Made by a program: the position numbers and the translations under genes | The notes under the pieces: generated by a model | The model's database searches: none | What the model saw: only the letters and a program-made list of their open reading frames with translations | What the model was told of the DNA's origin: nothing | Assembly (NCBI RefSeq): GCF_000265425.1 | Contig: NC_018014.1 | Coordinates: 2,170,001-2,234,000, forward strand | Reading direction: 5' to 3' | DNA: 64,000 nucleotides | Source of the DNA: Terriglobus roseus DSM 18391 | GTDB lineage: Bacteria; Acidobacteriota; Terriglobia; Terriglobales; Acidobacteriaceae | Shown here: one piece after another, positions 61,361-64,000 of the stretch | How positions within the stretch are numbered: the stretch's first letter is position 1 | Layout of the letters: each line of letters opens with the position of its first letter

Positions 61361-62104
61361 CTAAAGCCTTCGCAGAAACGCCTTCGCCTCTTCAAACTCT
61401 GGAAAAAGCTTCTCCTCCGCCTGAAATTCGCGCGAGTGGATGCAGCGACGACCCGTACGGGCGCGCACCACGGGATGCTTCAGGTGCAGCATCTCGTGGT
61501 ACATCAGGTACTCGATCGCGAAACGCGGCACGTGTGCGGCGTCGAAGACGCGGCTGACCACGATTGTGTTGTGTGCGGCGTCGTAGTGGCCGAGCATACG
61601 GCGTGCGTGATGGCCGCTCCACGTCAGAATCGGGCGGCCCAGAAGGCCGTGGAAGAAGCGACGGTTGATCGTCTCGAAGACCTCGTCAAGATCGTAGAAA
61701 TGGCCTACAGCCGTGTGAATCTGCTTACGGCCGCGTGTCTGCCGTGCATGTTCCGCCTGGCGGCTGACCGCCTCCGAAGAGGTGTAGCGGCGATAGCGAT
61801 CGGAGTGCGCGGCCGTGATCGGCTTGCGATAAAGCTTGGCGATCAGGATGTGGGCGATGGCTTCCAAGACAGATTCCGGGGCGGACTGCAGCAGATCCGA
61901 GAGACTGACGAGCAGCTTGCCTTCCCGCAGACGGATCGTGGTGTTCAGTGAAACGAAGCGCCGGAAGCGGATGTCGAACGGCGGCATGGGCGCGCGTGGC
62001 CGCAGATCGCGGTAGGCGACTTCAAAGATGCGCTGCAGTTCCGGGGAGCTCACTACCAACAGTTTACGACTCGCACTACTCCCGTGGGATAAGTCCGACT
62101 CCAC
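61361..62104 (-). CDS. SprT-like zinc metalloprotease-domain protein
   Basis: A 247-residue soluble protein with an N-terminal region of unknown fold and a C-terminal SprT-like part: IEYLMYHEMLHLKHPV carries the HExxH-type motif (His-Glu-x-x-His), followed by CIHSREFQAEEKLFPEFEEA. It may act as a zinc peptidase. The GTG start at 62104 overlaps the upstream gene by 29 bp and lacks a ribosome site; TTG 62059 and GTG 62053 are shorter alternatives. First gene-by-position of a run of minus-strand genes ending the window. Confidence 0.82.
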   Translation of the reverse strand: MESDLSHGSSASRKLLVVSSPELQRIFEVAYRDLRPRAPMPPFDIRFRRFVSLNTTIRLREGKLLVSLSDLLQSAPESVLEAIAHILIAKLYRKPITAAHSDRYRRYTSSEAVSRQAEHARQTRGRKQIHTAVGHFYDLDEVFETINRRFFHGLLGRPILTWSGHHARRMLGHYDAAHNTIVVSRVFDAAHVPRFAIEYLMYHEMLHLKHPVVRARTGRRCIHSREFQAEEKLFPEFEEAKAFLRRL

Positions 62105-62618
62105 CTGGGTTCGCGGTCTTGCTGGGCGGATGTTCTTTGAAGTAGGCGACCTGCGCGGGCAGCATCTCGGTCGCCTGGGACTTCACATCTACAACGGCCT
62201 CGATTGCCAGTTTCCGGATGATGTTGTAGCTGTCGTCGTCGGGCGGCTGCTTCAGTACGCTCTCCCAGCGCATGGTGGCATCGATGAGTTTCGGCAGGGG
62301 TTTCCGCAGGTCGCGGTGCGCGTTGCTGTACTCCTCAAGGTTGTCCTGGAATTCGTCGACCAGACCGGCGATCTCGTCCATACTCTCGCGAATGTCCTCG
62401 CGGCGTCCTTGTGCGCGCTTGTCTGCAAGGATGACCTGAATACGCTTGATGCGGGATTCGATAATGCTTTGATAGACGGCAACTCGCGCAGCAGGATCGG
62501 CCGCGGCGTCGCGAACAGCCTCCTCCTCTCTCTCGGAGAGCGCAGTGGAGTGCCGCTGAGCCTGTGCTGCAGACAGACATAGGCAGAGCGCGAGGATTAG
62601 AAAGGGAATGCGGCGCAC
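62076..62618 (-). CDS. Secreted hypothetical protein
   Basis: A 180-residue protein with a clear signal peptide (FLILALCLCLSAAQAQ). The mature part is helical and charged, with long amphipathic stretches (REDIRESMDEIAGLVDEF, then KLIDATMRWESVL) and a Pro/Gly C-terminal end. Overall organisation resembles the other small secreted protein next to it (62626). No family recognised. It would be periplasmic or surface-associated. Confidence 0.8.
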   Translation of the reverse strand: MRRIPFLILALCLCLSAAQAQRHSTALSEREEEAVRDAAADPAARVAVYQSIIESRIKRIQVILADKRAQGRREDIRESMDEIAGLVDEFQDNLEEYSNAHRDLRKPLPKLIDATMRWESVLKQPPDDDSYNIIRKLAIEAVVDVKSQATEMLPAQVAYFKEHPPSKTANPGGVGLIPRE

Positions 62619-62625
62619 GGGGCCT

Positions 62626-63132
62626 CTACTTCTCGAAAACAGCGCTCAGGAGGGCCGTTTGCACCTTATCGAGCTGCCTCAAGGCACTTTGCACCATTGG
62701 CTTCATGTCGCCAGAGGCGCTACGTACCAAGTCAGTAAGTCGGCGGTTGGTCGCGTGGAGCAGCATCTCGGTCTTCTTCAAACCCTTGCTGTCGCGGTGA
62801 AGATCGCTTTCTAGCTCGGCGGTGCAAGCTTCCAGCTGATGGAGTGTGGCTTGTGCCTTTTCTTCTTCGCCTTCGGCGATCTCCCGTGAGACGAGCAGGC
62901 TGATCTTGTCGGCAAGATCTGCGTACATCTGCACTTGCTCGCGTGGTGAGGCTTGCTGGGCGCGCAGTTGCAACGACGCGATGGTGGCGGAGTCGATCAT
63001 CAGGCCATTGTCGGCGGCGCGCGAGGACAATGGCAGCGCGAGCATGGCACCGCAACATGCGACGGTACGCAGGTGGGCAGGAAGATTGTGGGGTAGACGA
63101 TGGAGCCGATTGCAAAGACGTGGGACCTGCAT
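62626..63132 (-). CDS. Secreted helical hypothetical protein
   Basis: A 168-residue protein from ATG 63132, chosen because GGGGAGGTG stands 4 bp before it; the longer open frame to 63258 is not favoured. The leader (about residues 20-40, VACCGAMLALPLSSRA) looks like a signal sequence with a long basic lead. The mature part is helical (REQVQMYADLADKISLLV, then LHQLEACTAELESDL). It is 7 bp from the secreted protein downstream, so they probably form an operon. Function unknown. Confidence 0.8.
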   Translation of the reverse strand: MQVPRLCNRLHRLPHNLPAHLRTVACCGAMLALPLSSRAADNGLMIDSATIASLQLRAQQASPREQVQMYADLADKISLLVSREIAEGEEEKAQATLHQLEACTAELESDLHRDSKGLKKTEMLLHATNRRLTDLVRSASGDMKPMVQSALRQLDKVQTALLSAVFEK

Positions 63133-63190
63133 TGCACACCTCCCCGGGACGGGGATCTGAACCTGTGGCTTACATGGCCGGCGGAGTGAG

Positions 63191-64000
63191 TTACTTCGCC
63201 CGATCAAGAATCCGCAGCCGCTGTTGCGCCTGCCACTCTTGGTCTGGAAATTTACCACCGGATTGCTGCAAAAACAAGTGGTACTGCTCCTGTGCGGCTT
63301 TCGTGTGGTGCAGAGCGTCGTGCGCTGAAGCTGACAGGAACGTGTATGGCGGCTGTGATGGCAAGACCGCGTTGCGCGTTGCCAGCGCTCTCAGCACTGT
63401 TTCGTAGTCTTTGTTGGAGGATGCGGCGAACGCCAGTTCGCCGGCGGCCTCTGCCATTGCGGTCTTTGTGGGGAAGCGGTCGGGGTGTGCGAGGGCGCTC
63501 TGGAGTAGCGGTTCGGCTTCCGGGGAGCGCTTCAGGCGGATGAGCGCGTCGGCTGTTCCGCTTAGGATTGTTACGTCTTCGGGGCTGGTTTTCAGCAGGG
63601 AATCGTATAGGTCGTAGGCTTTGTCCGGGGCGCCCGCGTTGGTGTAGGCGCGGGCTAGTAAGAGGGCGACTGCGCCGTTCTCTGGCTCGGTTTTGTGGAG
63701 CTTTTCCAGGGATGGGAGGGCTGCTTCGGTTTGGCCGTCGAGGAGTTGCTCGGATGCCAATTCTGCCAGCAAAACGTGGTTTTGCGGGTGGTTTTCGAGG
63801 GCTTTCTGGAGCACTTTCTGCGCTTCTGCGGACTTTTTGAGACGACTCAGTACGCGGGCGTAGCCGACGGCCACTTCGATGTCGTTGGGGGCCAGTTCTG
63901 AGGCGTGGGCATAGGCCTTTTCGGTCGCAGCGTCGTCGTGCTGGGAGTCGGTGAGCTCGGCTGCCATGGCGGCGTCGTCCGGGGTCTCGGGTGAGAGCTT
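63191..64000 (-). CDS. TPR-repeat protein (5' end outside window)
   Basis: At least 269 residues; the frame stays open to base 64000, so the start lies to the right. Several tetratricopeptide-like repeats are visible, e.g. AYAHASELAPNDIEVAVGYA, KALENHPQNHVLLAELAS and LLKTSPEDVTILSGTADALI. TPR repeats mediate protein-protein contacts. The visible part has no signal or catalytic domain. It ends 58 bp before the secreted hypothetical gene and may be in the same operon. Confidence 0.88.
   Translation of the reverse strand, partial: KLSPETPDDAAMAAELTDSQHDDAATEKAYAHASELAPNDIEVAVGYARVLSRLKKSAEAQKVLQKALENHPQNHVLLAELASEQLLDGQTEAALPSLEKLHKTEPENGAVALLLARAYTNAGAPDKAYDLYDSLLKTSPEDVTILSGTADALIRLKRSPEAEPLLQSALAHPDRFPTKTAMAEAAGELAFAASSNKDYETVLRALATRNAVLPSQPPYTFLSASAHDALHHTKAAQEQYHLFLQQSGGKFPDQEWQAQQRLRILDRAK

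Noticed and set aside
1..64000. CRISPR arrays, insertion sequences, prophage genes, rRNA
   Set aside because: No regularly spaced repeats, transposase, integrase, phage structural genes or rRNA sequence were recognised in the window.

Overview
The window is chromosomal DNA of a G+C-rich Gram-negative bacterium, most likely an acidobacterium of the Terriglobus/Granulicella/Edaphobacter group. That placement is an inference from the hopanoid genes (hpnC, hpnD, hpnE, hpnJ), the flagellar gene order, the lineage-type small hypothetical genes and the interspersed palindromes. No 16S gene is present to prove it. I see no prophage, insertion sequence or CRISPR array. There is one tRNA gene (Glu, anticodon CTC).

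Layout. (1) 1-20846: a flagellar locus of 26 plus-strand genes with mostly overlapping or short junctions. It encodes the export ATPase and its partners (fliI, fliJ), hook genes (fliK, flgD, flgE), fliL, a SpoA protein, the export gate (fliO-like, P, Q, R, flhB, flhA), sigma-28 (fliA), C-ring genes (fliM, fliN), rod and ring genes (flgF, G, A, H, I, J), anti-sigma flgM, a flgN-like gene and the hook-filament junction genes flgK and flgL. The basal-body genes expected before fliI must lie left of the window. Flagellin, cap and stator genes are not seen. (2) 20886-25555: a small hypothetical gene, a Tat/lipoprotein GH10 xylanase, rpsO, and pnp with a strong terminator. (3) 25597-30674: an acyltransferase, a hypothetical protein, a dienelactone hydrolase, and a minus-strand MlaE-MlaF-SDR operon. 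(4) 30815-38325: a zinc alcohol dehydrogenase fused by stop/start overlaps to hpnC-hpnD-hpnE, then 680 bp of non-coding DNA with palindromic repeats, two half-size drug/metabolite-type membrane proteins, and the hopanoid radical-SAM gene hpnJ facing them. (5) 38404-45435: an adaptor/TPR/TolC efflux operon without its pump, recJ with a small partner, a decayed ferredoxin gene, and two DUF507 genes. (6) tRNA-Glu, followed by a four-gene glycan island (45669-49737) with weak start codons. (7) 49809-57034: miaB, a bifunctional-nuclease-domain gene, deoC, a GAF-GAF-SpoIIE phosphatase, aroA, and a glycosyltransferase. (8) 57035-64000: a two-gene uracil-DNA/radical-SAM repair module, hpt, lgt, a SprT-like protein, two secreted hypotheticals and an incomplete TPR gene.

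How genes work together. The flagellar block would build the export apparatus, rod, hook and switch, with FliA/FlgM as the late-gene checkpoint. HpnC, HpnD and HpnE together convert farnesyl diphosphate to squalene for hopanoids, and HpnJ modifies the hopanoid side chain; the cyclase is not in this window. MlaE/MlaF would form a lipid-transport ABC core.

Most interesting points: the poorly understood radical-SAM plus DUF4130-UdgX repair pair; covarying TGAA-capped hairpins after hpnE; a 62-bp tandem duplication that repeats a gene junction and creates a coupled mini-ORF; a ferredoxin pseudogene with two frameshifts and a stop in the cluster motif; an MlaF-like ATPase with Ser in place of the Walker-B glutamate; several start codons directly behind -10 boxes, suggesting leaderless mRNAs; and a C ring whose FliM lacks the usual CheY-binding motif.
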